Numbered from the stretch's first letter, positions 7,411 to 16,409 are shown. The stretch: 59,450 nt of DNA from an uncultured Eubacteriales bacterium (GCA_959602365.1 CAUGSS010000016.1:1-59450); one strand, 5' to 3'. Made by a program: numbers and translations. Notes: generated by a model from the letters alone, not told the origin.

Positions 7411-9396
7411 ATGACAGACGAACTGCAGCAAATTGCTGACCTGCGCCGGCGGCTCAACGAGTGGAACTATCAATACTATGTATTGGATGACCCCACGGTG
7501 CCTGACTACGAGTATGACCGGGCCCTGCGCTCTTTGGAGGAGCTGGAGGCGCTCCATCCGGAGACGGTTACCCCTGATTCCCCGACCCAGCGGGTGGGAG
7601 GGGAGGCCCTGACCAGTTTTGCCCCAGTGCGTCACCCGGTTCCCCTGGAATCCCTGCAAGATGTGTTTTCAGATGAAGAGATGCTGGAGTTTGTGGCCCG
7701 CATTTTGGCCGGGACAGATGACGCGGTTTTTGTGGTGGAGCCGAAGGTGGACGGCCTGTCTGTGGCCCTGGAGTACAAAAACGGCGTCTTCGTCCGGGGG
7801 GCCACCCGGGGAGACGGTCAGACTGGGGAGGACGTGACCGAAAATCTGCGCACCATCAAGTCCATTCCAGTCAGGCTGGAGGGGGCGCCGGAGCGGCTCA
7901 TCGTCCGGGGCGAGGTGTTTATGCCCAAGAAGGTCTTTCACGCCATCAACGCCCAGCGGGAACTGGACGGGGAAAACCTGCTGGCCAATCCCCGCAATGG
8001 AGCGGCCGGATCCCTGCGGCAGCAGGATCCGAAGATCGCCGCCAAGCGGCGGCTGGACGTGCAGATTTTCAACATTCAGCTCATGGAGGGGCGGGCACCC
8101 TTTGAAAGTGACAGCGCCGCCCTGGACTGGCTGGAGTCCCTGCGCTTCAAGGTGATCCCCCGCACGTTGTGCCGCACCGGGGAGGAAATTCTCTCCTGTA
8201 TCCACCAAATGGGGGAGAAACGGGAGCGGTTTGCCTTTGACATTGACGGCGCCTGCGTCAAGCTGGACCAGTTAGCTGCGCGGGAGGTCTTCGGCAGCAC
8301 CGCCAAGTTCCCCCGCTGGGCCGCCGCCTATAAGTATCCTCCGGAGCAGAAGCCCTCTGTGGTCCAGGACATTGTCATCCAGGTGGGCCGTACCGGAGTG
8401 CTCACCCCAAAGGCCAGTCTGGCGCCGGTCCGGCTGGCGGGCACCACGGTGACCAACGCCACCCTCCACAACCAGGATTTCATTGCCGAAAAGGACATCC
8501 GCATCGGGGACACAGTCATCGTCCAGAAGGCGGGAGAGATCATTCCGGAGATTGTTTCGGTGGTGCTGGAGAAGCGCCCGCCGGAGACGGAGCCCTATCA
8601 TATACCGGAGTTTTGTCCCGTCTGCGGCGCCCCGGTGCGCCGGGATCCGGACGGGGCGGCCATCCGCTGTACCGGGGCGGAGTGTCCGGCCCAGCTGCTG
8701 CGCAATTTGACCCACTTTGCCTCCCGGGATGCCATGGATATCGAAGGGCTGGGCCCCGCCGCGGTGGAGGCCCTGGTCAATGCCGGGCTGGTCAAGACCC
8801 CAGCGGATCTGTATCATCTGAAGGCGGAACAGGTGGAGCCGCTGGAACGGATGGGAAAAAAGTCCGCGGAGAACCTGATTGCCGCCATCGAGCGCTCCAA
8901 ATACCAGGGGATGGCCCGGCTGCTCTTTGCCTTTGGTATCCGGCAGGTGGGCCAGAAAGCGGCCCAGGTGCTCTCGCGGCAGTTTGGCAGCCTGGACAGG
9001 CTGATGGCGGCCACCCAGGAGGAACTCACCGCTGTCGACGATGTGGGGGCTATCACCGCGGACTATCTGGTCCACTGGTTTGAAAATCCCCAGTCTCAGC
9101 ACCTGATCCGCGCCCTGAGGGAGGCGGGGGTGAGCTTTGAGAGCACTGAGGCCCCGGTGGGGACCAGGCTGGCGGGCAAGACCTTTGTGGTCACCGGCAC
9201 CCTGGAGCACTTCAGCCGCAAGGAGGCCGAGGAGGCCATCGTGGCCCAGGGGGGCAAGGCCTCCGGCTCCGTGTCTAAAAAGACCAGCTATGTGGTGGCC
9301 GGAGAGGCCGCCGGCAGCAAATTGACCAAAGCCCAGTCCCTGGGTGTTCCCGTCCTGACCGAGGCCGAGTTCATGGCCCTGCTGGAAGAAAACTAA
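7411..9396 (+). CDS. ligA: NAD-dependent DNA ligase
   Basis: Seals nicks in DNA using NAD+ in replication and repair. Domains in order: Ia, adenylation domain with KVDG (Lys112 forms the AMP adduct), OB fold, four-Cys zinc finger (C402, C405, C420, C425), helix-hairpin-helix repeats (about 450-570) and a C-terminal BRCT domain (about 590-660). Length 661 is normal. ATG at 7411 has AAGAGG 10 bases upstream; the in-frame ATG at 7402 overlaps the yunB stop but sits too close to that ribosome site. A strong hairpin terminator follows. Confidence 0.96.
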   Translation: MTDELQQIADLRRRLNEWNYQYYVLDDPTVPDYEYDRALRSLEELEALHPETVTPDSPTQRVGGEALTSFAPVRHPVPLESLQDVFSDEEMLEFVARILAGTDDAVFVVEPKVDGLSVALEYKNGVFVRGATRGDGQTGEDVTENLRTIKSIPVRLEGAPERLIVRGEVFMPKKVFHAINAQRELDGENLLANPRNGAAGSLRQQDPKIAAKRRLDVQIFNIQLMEGRAPFESDSAALDWLESLRFKVIPRTLCRTGEEILSCIHQMGEKRERFAFDIDGACVKLDQLAAREVFGSTAKFPRWAAAYKYPPEQKPSVVQDIVIQVGRTGVLTPKASLAPVRLAGTTVTNATLHNQDFIAEKDIRIGDTVIVQKAGEIIPEIVSVVLEKRPPETEPYHIPEFCPVCGAPVRRDPDGAAIRCTGAECPAQLLRNLTHFASRDAMDIEGLGPAAVEALVNAGLVKTPADLYHLKAEQVEPLERMGKKSAENLIAAIERSKYQGMARLLFAFGIRQVGQKAAQVLSRQFGSLDRLMAATQEELTAVDDVGAITADYLVHWFENPQSQHLIRALREAGVSFESTEAPVGTRLAGKTFVVTGTLEHFSRKEAEEAIVAQGGKASGSVSKKTSYVVAGEAAGSKLTKAQSLGVPVLTEAEFMALLEEN

Positions 9397-9400
9397 AAGA

Positions 9401-9434
9401 AAAAGCAGGTTTCCAATGGAAACCTGCTTTTCTT
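9401..9434. terminator. Bidirectional terminator between ligA and the EamA gene
   Basis: Perfect stem of 14 bases (9401-9414 with 9418-9431) around the loop AAT, flanked by A-rich and T-rich runs, so it serves both converging genes. Confidence 0.85.
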
Positions 9435-10329
9435 ATTCATGCCGTTCCGACAGAAACAGACCCGTCAGAGTGAGCAATACACCCAGAACGGACAAATAGG
9501 TGACCGGCTCTCCCAGCAGCAGGGCGGAGGCCGCCACGGTGACCACCGGGGTCATATAGATGTAGGCAGTGGTGCGCACAGTGCCGACGACTTTTACCGC
9601 GAAGTTCCAGGCCGCAAAACACAGTGCCGAGGCCCCCAACCCAAGAAAGAGCAGATTGCCCCAGTTGATCGGCCTGAGCAGCAGCGGCCAGTCCGGATGG
9701 AAATCCATCCAAAACAGGGCGGGAATCATGAACAGCAGGCCGTAAAAGAAGATGCGGCGGGTGGTCTGAACGGTGGAATGACCGTATGTGCCGATATGCC
9801 GGGTGGCCACTCCGTAAACCGCCCACATCAGGGCGGCCAGCAGCGCCAGCAGATCTCCCAGCGGGTTGAGCGAGAGCTGGGTGGAATTCAGGCTGATCAA
9901 TGCGATGCCGGCCATGGCCAGAGCAAATCCCACAAAAAAAGCGGGGCGCAGCCTGCCCTCTTCCTTGCTGACCAGACGGGTCAGCAGGGCGGTGAAAAAT
10001 GGGGCGGCGGAGATAATCAGGCTGACATTGGAGGCCATGGTATAGGTGAGCGCCATGTTTTCCAAAAGAAAATAAAAGGTCACACCGCTCAGCCCCGCCG
10101 CTGCATAAGTTAACTCCTGCTGCCAATCAGTCCCACGGATCGGTTTGGGCTGCGCCACCCATAGGGCCAGATAACCTATCACAAATCGGAGAAATAAAAT
10201 CTCCACGGGAGAAAAACTGCGCAGCAAAACCTTTGTGGAGATAAAGGTGGTGCCCCAGACGACAATGGAGAATATGGCCGCCCCGTGCCCCAGGATGATG
10301 TTGTCATTGCTTCGAATCAGGTTTTTCAA
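9433..10329 (-). CDS. EamA/DMT family transporter
   Basis: Integral membrane protein of 298 residues with about ten hydrophobic segments arranged as two EamA repeats of five, the drug/metabolite transporter architecture used for export of metabolites or amino acids. The N-terminal repeat includes GTTFISTKVLL and the conserved Pro-Glu of SPVEILFLRF; the second repeat ends TGLFLSERHE. It starts with TTG at 10329 after AGAGGTAAG; no ATG is better placed. It is monocistronic, converging on ligA. Substrate cannot be read from sequence. Confidence 0.85.
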   Translation of the reverse strand: MKNLIRSNDNIILGHGAAIFSIVVWGTTFISTKVLLRSFSPVEILFLRFVIGYLALWVAQPKPIRGTDWQQELTYAAAGLSGVTFYFLLENMALTYTMASNVSLIISAAPFFTALLTRLVSKEEGRLRPAFFVGFALAMAGIALISLNSTQLSLNPLGDLLALLAALMWAVYGVATRHIGTYGHSTVQTTRRIFFYGLLFMIPALFWMDFHPDWPLLLRPINWGNLLFLGLGASALCFAAWNFAVKVVGTVRTTAYIYMTPVVTVAASALLLGEPVTYLSVLGVLLTLTGLFLSERHE

Positions 10330-10436
10330 GATTGTATCTTACCTCTCTTCTGTTCTGTGCTTCGAATAGGGGACAATGACCAGAAAAGCGCGCGGCGCCG
10401 AGGGCTGAGGCAGTCCTGCGGCTCCGCAGCGGAAGA

Positions 10437-10898
10437 TCAGTGGCCGCTCCGCCTCTTTCTGATCTGCTCCAGGCTTTGAATCAGATAGGAGGCCACGATG
10501 GATGCGATGACCACCCCGCAGGCGATGCCCATGGTGGAGGCGATGGTATTAAGGCCCTGAATTTTGAACTGAACTGCGTCCTCATTGAGCAGGGCCAGGG
10601 TGGTGTAATAGAGAAAACTTCCGGGCAGCAGCGGGATGACCCCCGGCAGCAGAAAAACAGTCACCGGAGCCTTCATGAGCCTGGCCATGATCTCGCTCCA
10701 GGCGTATACCGCCATAGCCGCGATCAGACTGGCCAGGAACAGATTGTGCGTAGGAAAGTAGATCAGCAGATAGACCGCCCAGGAGACCAGCCCTCCCATT
10801 GTGGCCGCCGGCAGCAGTTTTACCCGCACATGAAACACCAGGGCATAGCCCAGGGTTCCCAATGTCCCGGTGAGAATCTGAATCAAAGGACCGTTCAT
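10437..10898 (-). CDS. Threonine/serine exporter family, C-terminal-half protein (YjjB-like)
   Basis: A 153-residue membrane protein with four to five hydrophobic segments, matching the ThrE C-terminal (DUF3815) half. Its size and order after a 258-residue partner match the split YjjP/YjjB pair; the two halves form one exporter (dicarboxylate such as succinate in E. coli, threonine/serine in Corynebacterium ThrE). ATG at 10898 overlaps the partner's stop by 4 bases (ATGA), so they are translationally coupled. A much longer open frame upstream in the same frame is only antisense/out-of-frame sequence of the partner gene. Confidence 0.85.
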   Translation of the reverse strand: MNGPLIQILTGTLGTLGYALVFHVRVKLLPAATMGGLVSWAVYLLIYFPTHNLFLASLIAAMAVYAWSEIMARLMKAPVTVFLLPGVIPLLPGSFLYYTTLALLNEDAVQFKIQGLNTIASTMGIACGVVIASIVASYLIQSLEQIRKRRSGH

Positions 10899-11671
10899 AT
10901 CTGAATACCTCCCAACAGCAGGATGGCGACGCCGAAGCCCGCGGCGATGGCCACCGCCAGAATGATGGCCTCCACCAGACGGTACATTCCGGTGAGAATG
11001 TCCCGGTAAAACAGCTCCCGAATACCGTTTACCAGGCTCAGCCCCGGAATAAATACCATGACATCGCCGATGATAATCATGTCCGCGTTGTGCCCCAGCC
11101 CCAGCCGGACCAGGAGCAGAGCCAGGCAGCCGGAGAGAAAGCTGGCCAGGAAGGTATAGAACAGCCGGTTCTGATTGGCCTGGATTCGGTGGTTCAGCAG
11201 CCGGTTGGTGCAGAAGATCACCACGGAGACCAGCGCTGATGCCAGTCCGTCCAGGAGATCTCCGCCGAAGAAAATGGCAAAGCCAAAGGTCATGGTGATA
11301 TAGCCCGCCAGTTCCAGCCAGGGGGAGTATCCGATGCGCTGTTCCCCGGACACCATGGCCCCGATTTCCGCAACGGATGGTTTGTCCTGGCAGATGCGCC
11401 GGGCCATGGCGTTGAGCCGCTCCAGCTTGCCCAAATCCGTTCCGGTGGTGAGCACACGCACGGACTGGCTGTAATGGCTGCCGTCGGGGGCCTTGATGCA
11501 CACACTCATCTCCGAACTGACTGCATTGGCGCACCGGAGTTCAAAGCCGTAGGCCTCTACCAGGCGCAGCGCGGTGTTCTCTGCCCGGCGGGCCTCAGCG
11601 CCGCATTGCAGCATTTGACTGGTGATGTCCAGCACATATTCTAAAAACAGTTCACACTCCGGTTTCTGCAT
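10895..11671 (-). CDS. Threonine/serine exporter family, N-terminal-half protein (YjjP-like)
   Basis: A 258-residue protein: a cytoplasmic N-terminal domain of about 110 residues (AEARRAENTALRLVEAYG, then a beta-rich region), followed by five hydrophobic segments. This is the ThrE N-terminal half. ATG at 11671 follows GGAGAGCTGGGATC; an extended frame to 11812 would run through the promoter. It is first in the two-gene operon with the YjjB-like gene. Export substrate (amino acid or dicarboxylate) is uncertain. Confidence 0.87.
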   Translation of the reverse strand: MQKPECELFLEYVLDITSQMLQCGAEARRAENTALRLVEAYGFELRCANAVSSEMSVCIKAPDGSHYSQSVRVLTTGTDLGKLERLNAMARRICQDKPSVAEIGAMVSGEQRIGYSPWLELAGYITMTFGFAIFFGGDLLDGLASALVSVVIFCTNRLLNHRIQANQNRLFYTFLASFLSGCLALLLVRLGLGHNADMIIIGDVMVFIPGLSLVNGIRELFYRDILTGMYRLVEAIILAVAIAAGFGVAILLLGGIQI

Positions 11672-11743
11672 ACGATTGATCCCAGCTCTCCAATAAATTG
11701 TTTGCGGCATGGCGCCTGCTTGGCATGGCGCGCAATTCGCACT

Positions 11744-11773
11744 ATTATAACCTACGGCCCGCTGGGTTTGCAA
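11744..11773 (-). promoter_or_regulatory. Promoter of the YjjP/YjjB-like operon
   Basis: On the minus strand TTGCAA (11773-11768), an 18-base spacer, then TATAAT (11749-11744), about 70 bases before the ATG. Confidence 0.6.
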
Positions 11774-11838
11774 CCCCGCAGAGGAGAAACATAAATGCCC
11801 CCATGCCCGCATAGCCTGAAAGGGAAGGGGGCGTCCAT

Positions 11839-12288
11839 ATGACGATCAATCGGGACAGCCGCAGTGCGGCCGCGGGGAAAAAGCGGACAAACCAGACTAC
11901 AAAAAAAAGAGAGCGCAAGCTCAACCGGCTGCTGGTGCAGCTGATTGCCTCCGCGGCCATTTTCCTGCTGGTCTTTGTCGGAGGCGGGCTCATTCCGGAG
12001 CAGGTTTTTGATGTGTTCGGATCAGTGCGCCAAGTGGTCTCTGGCGACGAGTCCCTCCTCCAGTCCGTGGAGGCGCTGGGGCAGGCGGTCAGCGAGGGGG
12101 AAAACTGGCCGCAGGCGGTGCGGCAGTGGTGTGTGGACACCTTTTTGCCTACCTCGACAGAGGAGAGTGCTGAGGAGGATGCCGGTGTGTCGTTGGAGAC
12201 GTCGGCGCAATACCACCGGCATCTGCTCCCCCAGACCATTGACGATGCGGTGCAGCAGACTTCTGCCGCCGCGCAGGACAAGCAATGA
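11839..12288 (+). CDS. Membrane-anchored protein in the SpoIVFA position
   Basis: A 149-residue protein: a strongly basic cytoplasmic N terminus (about 35 residues), one membrane segment (LIASAAIFLLVFVGGGLI, about residues 36-54), then an extracytoplasmic acidic tail with no clear domain and no LytM/M23 fold. It overlaps the following SpoIVFB-like protease gene by 4 bases (ATGA). In Bacillus the partner and inhibitor of SpoIVFB is SpoIVFA, also a single-pass protein with a short basic N terminus, so this is a reasonable positional analogue. Sequence similarity alone is too weak to name it. Confidence 0.6.
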   Translation: MTINRDSRSAAAGKKRTNQTTKKRERKLNRLLVQLIASAAIFLLVFVGGGLIPEQVFDVFGSVRQVVSGDESLLQSVEALGQAVSEGENWPQAVRQWCVDTFLPTSTEESAEEDAGVSLETSAQYHRHLLPQTIDDAVQQTSAAAQDKQ

Positions 12289-12866
12289 CATGGTCGGCGG
12301 GACGGATTGTCCTCTATCCCGGCTTTATCCTTTTGCTCAGCGTCTCTGCCTACTTTGGCAGCCTTCGGATGCTGGCGGTTTTATTGGGATCTGGGCTGGT
12401 CCATGAGCTGGGACACATAGCTGCCGTCCGGCTCACCGGACGGCGCCTGGCGCGGCTGCGCCTGAGCGCCCTGGGGGCCGAACTGACGCTGGAGGGGGAA
12501 GCGTGTACATCCTTCCTGCAGGACCTGCTGCTCAGTCTGTCCGGCCCCGCAGCCAACCTGCTGCTGGCCGCGGTTTTGGCGGCTGTGGGACACTTCCCGC
12601 TGTTCGTGGGGGCAAACCTGCTGTTGGGCTGCTTTAATCTGCTGCCGGTCTGTCCCCTTGACGGCGGCTGCGCCCTGTTTGCCCTGTTGTCCTGCCTGAC
12701 CTCCATGGAGTGGGCGGAGCGGGTGAGCCGTCTGTTTTCCCGGGCGTTTTCCCTGCTGGTGGTCTTTTGCGGCATGCTGCTCCTGCTGCTGGAACATGGC
12801 CGCCCCTGGCTGCTGCTGATAGGAGTTTGGCTGAGCGCAGCCAGTTTCCGCTCTAATACACCCTGA
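12285..12866 (+). CDS. spoIVFB: SpoIVFB-like M50 site-2 protease
   Basis: Intramembrane zinc metalloprotease (193 residues). HELGH at residues 40-44 supplies two His ligands and the catalytic Glu; the third ligand is the Asp of PVCPLDGG (Asp126). About six hydrophobic segments surround them, as in SpoIVFB, which cleaves pro-sigma-K in the mother cell late in sporulation. There is no C-terminal CBS domain, unlike Bacillus SpoIVFB, so the protein is shorter. Coupling with the preceding single-pass protein supports a SpoIVFA/FB pair. Pro-sigma-K itself is not in the window, so the substrate is inferred. Confidence 0.75.
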   Translation: MTWSAGRIVLYPGFILLLSVSAYFGSLRMLAVLLGSGLVHELGHIAAVRLTGRRLARLRLSALGAELTLEGEACTSFLQDLLLSLSGPAANLLLAAVLAAVGHFPLFVGANLLLGCFNLLPVCPLDGGCALFALLSCLTSMEWAERVSRLFSRAFSLLVVFCGMLLLLLEHGRPWLLLIGVWLSAASFRSNTP

Positions 12867-12884
12867 GCCACTGCTTGTGATTTG

Positions 12885-12922
12885 GCCGCGCTCCAAAGCT
12901 GGGATGGAGCGCGGCTGTTTGT
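12885..12922 (+). terminator. Terminator after the SpoIVFB-like gene
   Basis: GCCGCGCTCCA (12885-12895) pairs perfectly with TGGAGCGCGGC (12905-12915), followed by a T-rich stretch. Confidence 0.75.
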
Positions 12923-12937
12923 TGTGTGAAATGCCCT

Positions 12938-12965
12938 TGTATTTTACCAGAAAATCCGATAAAAT
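12938..12965 (+). promoter_or_regulatory. Promoter of the radical SAM pair
   Basis: TTGTAT (12938-12943), a 16-base spacer, TAAAAT (12960-12965), just after the preceding terminator and about 48 bases before the ATG. Confidence 0.5.
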
Positions 12966-13012
12966 AGGGCAGTAATCAGCAAAAGAAAGACAGATAGACA
13001 GGAGGAACGTCC

Positions 13013-14878
13013 ATGGACGCACGCCTGAAACGGATTCTGCCCCGTGTGCAAAAGCCGGCCCGTTATACCGGCGGGGAATATCATGAGATTCAGAAAGACA
13101 AGGCGGAGGTTGACACCCGCTTTGCCTTCTGTTTTCCTGACAGCTATGAGATCGGCATGTCCAATCTGGGTATGCGCATTCTCTACGGCGTTATGAACCG
13201 GATGGAGGGCGTTTGGTGCGAGCGCTGCTTTGCCCCCTGGCCCGATATGGAAGCGGAGATGCGCCGTGCCGGCATCCGGCTCTACGGCCTGGAGAGCGGC
13301 GATTCCATCACCGATTTTGACTTTATCGGCTTTTCCCTCGGATATGAGATGGCCTATACCAATGTGCTCAATATGCTGGATCTGGCAGGGGTTCCGCTGC
13401 GCGCCTGTGAGCGTGGAGAGGCTGATCCGATTGTAGTGGCCGGCGGCACCTGTGCCTACAACGGGGAGCCCCTGGCAGATTTTATCGATATCTTCTCCCT
13501 GGGCGAGGGGGAAGACGTCACGGTGGAGATGATCGAGCTCTATCGGGAGGGAAAGCGTCAGGGGTGGACGAAGGCAGAGTATTTGCGCAGAGCCGCCCAG
13601 ATTCCCGGCCTCTACATCCCGTCCCTCTATGAGATCGCCTATCATGCCGACGGCACGGTAGCATCTATCACGCCAAAGGACGGAGCGCCCGCAACCATTA
13701 CAAAACGCATTGTCCAGGATTTGGACGAGTCCTATTTTCCCACAGACACCATCGTCCCCTCCACAGAGATTGTCCACGATCGTGTGATGCTGGAGCTGTT
13801 TCGGGGCTGTATTCGGGGCTGCCGCTTCTGTCAGGCCGGTTTCTGCTACCGGCCTGTACGGCCTAAGAGCCGGGATGTGCTGATCCGGCAGGGGATAGAG
13901 GCCTGCCAGGCGTCGGGCTATCAGGAGATGACCCTGTCCTCCCTGTCCTCCAGTGACTACCGGCAGCTGGAGGGGCTGTGCGATGGGCTGCTGGACTATT
14001 GCACTCCCCGGAACATCAACCTGAACCTGCCCTCGCTCCGGGCCGATGGCTTCTCCATGTCCATTATGGAGAAGCTCCAGCGCGCGCGAAAGAGCAGCAT
14101 TACCTTTGCCCCGGAGGCAGGGACCCAGCGGCTCCGGGATGCCATCAACAAGAATGTCACGGAGGAAGATCTGCTGAGCTCCTGCCGCACTGTCTTTGAA
14201 GGGGGCTGCAACGCGGTCAAACTCTACTTTATGCTGGGCCTGCCCACCGAGACCGACGAGGACGTGCTGGGCATTGCCGATCTGGCCAACAAGGTGTACC
14301 TCTGCTGGCGGCAGTACGCCGCCACCCGGGCACGGGGCATCCGCATCACCGTGTCCACCAGCTTTTTTGTGCCCAAGCCTTTCACCCCCTTCCAGTGGGA
14401 GGCCCAGATCTCCATGGAGGAATATCAGCGCCGGGTGCAGCTGCTGCGGGGGGCCATCACAAATAAATCCATCATCTACAACTGGCATGACCCGGACACC
14501 TCCTATCTGGAGGCGGTCTTTGCCCGGGGGGACCGACGGCTGGGCCAGGTGATCGAGGAGGCCTGGCGCAATGGGGCCAAATTTGACGCCTGGAGCGAAT
14601 ATTTTGATCTGGAGCGCTGGCAGACTGCCTTCCGGACCTGCGGGGTAGACCCGGACTTTTATGCCCGGCGGGAGCGCAGCTATGAAGAGGTGCTTTCCTG
14701 GAGCCATATCTCCGTGGGCGTACGCCCCGCCTATTTCTGGAGAGAGCGCAATCAGGCCTATCAGAGCGCCATTACCCCAGACTGCCGGGTGCAGTGCATG
14801 GGATGTGGCGCGGACAAGCTGCTGCAGTGCGGCAAGTGTGACGAACCGTTGACCCGTCGGGAAAGGGGGGAGGCCTGA
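13013..14878 (+). CDS. TIGR03960 family B12-binding radical SAM protein
   Basis: A 621-residue protein with an N-terminal cobalamin-binding-like region (about 1-200) and a radical SAM core whose cluster cysteines are C266, C270 and C273 (CIRGCRFC). The C terminus carries a Cys-rich tail (CMGCGAD...CGKC). TIGR03960 proteins always neighbour TIGR03936 proteins, which follows here by direct overlap at 14878. In many Clostridia the pair precedes rng and rplU; here a glycosyltransferase follows, so that context is lost. The reaction is unknown; an RNA- or ribosome-related modification has been suggested from context only. Confidence 0.88.
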   Translation: MDARLKRILPRVQKPARYTGGEYHEIQKDKAEVDTRFAFCFPDSYEIGMSNLGMRILYGVMNRMEGVWCERCFAPWPDMEAEMRRAGIRLYGLESGDSITDFDFIGFSLGYEMAYTNVLNMLDLAGVPLRACERGEADPIVVAGGTCAYNGEPLADFIDIFSLGEGEDVTVEMIELYREGKRQGWTKAEYLRRAAQIPGLYIPSLYEIAYHADGTVASITPKDGAPATITKRIVQDLDESYFPTDTIVPSTEIVHDRVMLELFRGCIRGCRFCQAGFCYRPVRPKSRDVLIRQGIEACQASGYQEMTLSSLSSSDYRQLEGLCDGLLDYCTPRNINLNLPSLRADGFSMSIMEKLQRARKSSITFAPEAGTQRLRDAINKNVTEEDLLSSCRTVFEGGCNAVKLYFMLGLPTETDEDVLGIADLANKVYLCWRQYAATRARGIRITVSTSFFVPKPFTPFQWEAQISMEEYQRRVQLLRGAITNKSIIYNWHDPDTSYLEAVFARGDRRLGQVIEEAWRNGAKFDAWSEYFDLERWQTAFRTCGVDPDFYARRERSYEEVLSWSHISVGVRPAYFWRERNQAYQSAITPDCRVQCMGCGADKLLQCGKCDEPLTRRERGEA

Positions 14879-15558
14879 TGGCCCACATGCATAAACACAG
14901 GCTGCTCTTTTCCAAGACCGGCCGGGCCTGCTATATCTCCCATTTGGATCTGATGCGCACGTTTCCCAGGGCTTTTTTGCGCGCTGGGCTCAATGCAAAG
15001 CAGACAGAGGGCTTTAACCAGCACACCTTTGTCTCCATCGCGCTGCCCCTGTCCCTGGGGTACGCCAGCCGCTGCGAGATTCTGGAATTCGAACTGCTGG
15101 ACGACATTCCGCTGACAGAAGTGCCGGCAAAACTCAATGCGGTTCTTCCCGAGGGGCTGGAGGTACTTTCCTGCTATGAAGCCCAGATCCCGGTGCGCCA
15201 AATTGCCTGGGTGGACTGGCGCTGCTGCATTACCTTTGATAATGGGGCGCCCCCAGAGGCGGCCGACGCGTTCCGAGCACTCTATGACGTGGACTCTTTG
15301 GTGGTTAAAAAGCCCTCCAAGAAGGCAAAAAAGGGCTATACAGAGGTGGACCTGATCCCAATGATCCATTCTCTTCAGCTGACGCAGACTGGAGAAACGG
15401 TCCTGGAGCTCCGGGCAGTTCTGTCGGCCCAGAACCCGGGGCTTAACCCGGAACTCGTCATTTCCACCGCCCGTGCCAACAGCCCTGTCTTTCAGCCGGA
15501 TTTTGTGGAATTTGAGCGCCTGGACTTTTTGAATGACAGCTTTGCGGTCATGCACTGA
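14878..15558 (+). CDS. TIGR03936 family radical SAM-associated protein (DUF2344)
   Basis: A 226-residue soluble protein matching the DUF2344 family that accompanies TIGR03960 proteins. The N terminus reads LLFSKTGRACYISHLDLMRT, the family's typical opening. It starts at ATG 14878, one base overlapping the previous stop; an ATG at 14887 is possible. In some genomes the two are fused, so they probably act together. No catalytic motif is evident. Confidence 0.85.
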   Translation: MAHMHKHRLLFSKTGRACYISHLDLMRTFPRAFLRAGLNAKQTEGFNQHTFVSIALPLSLGYASRCEILEFELLDDIPLTEVPAKLNAVLPEGLEVLSCYEAQIPVRQIAWVDWRCCITFDNGAPPEAADAFRALYDVDSLVVKKPSKKAKKGYTEVDLIPMIHSLQLTQTGETVLELRAVLSAQNPGLNPELVISTARANSPVFQPDFVEFERLDFLNDSFAVMH

Positions 15559-15589
15559 GTGCAAAAGACTTTAAGATCCCCTGAATTTG

Positions 15590-15618
15590 TTGAATTGCAG
15601 GAAGAACTGTGCTATAAT
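15590..15618 (+). promoter_or_regulatory. Promoter before the glycosyltransferase gene
   Basis: TTGAAT (15590-15595), a 17-base spacer, TATAAT (15613-15618), with TGC directly before the -10 (extended -10). Confidence 0.7.
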
Positions 15619-15656
15619 ACCAGAGTTAATCAGGAGAATTGAGGTTTTTCAAACCG

Positions 15657-16379
15657 ATGAGTGCAACTGTATCCGTGGCGCTGCCTGTTTTCAACGGCGC
15701 CCGATATCTGGCCCAGCAGTTGGATTCCATCCTGGCCCAGCTGGAGCCGGACGATGAGATTGTGGCGGCCTATCAAGCCTCCTCCGATGCCTCTCTTGAA
15801 ATTCTGAGAAGCTACCAATCCAGGGATGGACGGATCAAGATTTTTGAAAATTCCAGACAGGGGGTCACCGCCAATTTTGACCTGGCAATCCGCAGGGCCA
15901 CAGGAGATTACATTTTCCTCTCCGATCAGGACGACGTCTGGCTCCCGGAAAAACGGCAGGCTGTCTTGGACACCTTTCAGCGCACGGGTGCGGACCTGGT
16001 GATTCACAATGCGGTACACACGGATGAGGCACTTCAGCCGCAAGAGCACAGTTTCTTTGAGATCTATCCCATCGGACCGGGCAAGTGGAAAAACATCAAA
16101 AAGCCCCGGATGAGCGGCTGCTGCATGGCCTTTACCCGCTCCATGGGGCAGAAATTGCTGCCGTTGCCCGAGATTCACGGCTATGACCAGTGGATCGCAG
16201 TGCTGGCTGAGTTTGCCGGCAGGATCGAATATCTGGACCAAGTGTTACTGCTCCACCGGCTCCACGGAGGCAATGTCACCACCTCCACCCGCCGGCTCGA
16301 TATTGTGCTGCGCTGCCGGGCAAAACTGATCTGCTGCCTGGGGCTGCGTCTTTGCCGCATACATATGCGGGGAAAATAG
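15657..16379 (+). CDS. Family 2 glycosyltransferase (rhamnosyltransferase-like)
   Basis: A 240-residue GT-A fold enzyme without membrane segments. It opens SVALPVFNGARYLAQQLDSI, has FDLAIRRATGDYIFLSDQDDVW with the metal/nucleotide-binding Asp cluster, and the acceptor-side region RMSGCCMAFTR. The SDQDDVW form is common in GT2 enzymes that add rhamnose in cell-surface polysaccharide synthesis. It lies 67 bases upstream of a complete dTDP-L-rhamnose operon, which supports that donor; this is inference. ATG at 15657 is preferred over TTG at 15639, which sits on top of the AGGAGA ribosome site. Confidence 0.85.
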   Translation: MSATVSVALPVFNGARYLAQQLDSILAQLEPDDEIVAAYQASSDASLEILRSYQSRDGRIKIFENSRQGVTANFDLAIRRATGDYIFLSDQDDVWLPEKRQAVLDTFQRTGADLVIHNAVHTDEALQPQEHSFFEIYPIGPGKWKNIKKPRMSGCCMAFTRSMGQKLLPLPEIHGYDQWIAVLAEFAGRIEYLDQVLLLHRLHGGNVTTSTRRLDIVLRCRAKLICCLGLRLCRIHMRGK

Positions 16380-16403
16380 AAGCGGAGCAACCGTTCTCTC
16401 TGC

Positions 16404-16409
16404 TATACT
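16404..16409 (+). promoter_or_regulatory. Possible extended -10 promoter of the rhamnose operon
   Basis: TGC followed by TATACT (16404-16409), about 38 bases before rfbA. No good -35 is seen; the operon may also be read from the glycosyltransferase promoter. Confidence 0.35.

Noticed and set aside
12944..14707. Long minus-strand open frame of 587 codons
   Set aside because: It mirrors the TIGR03960 gene, which has clear radical SAM motifs on the plus strand.
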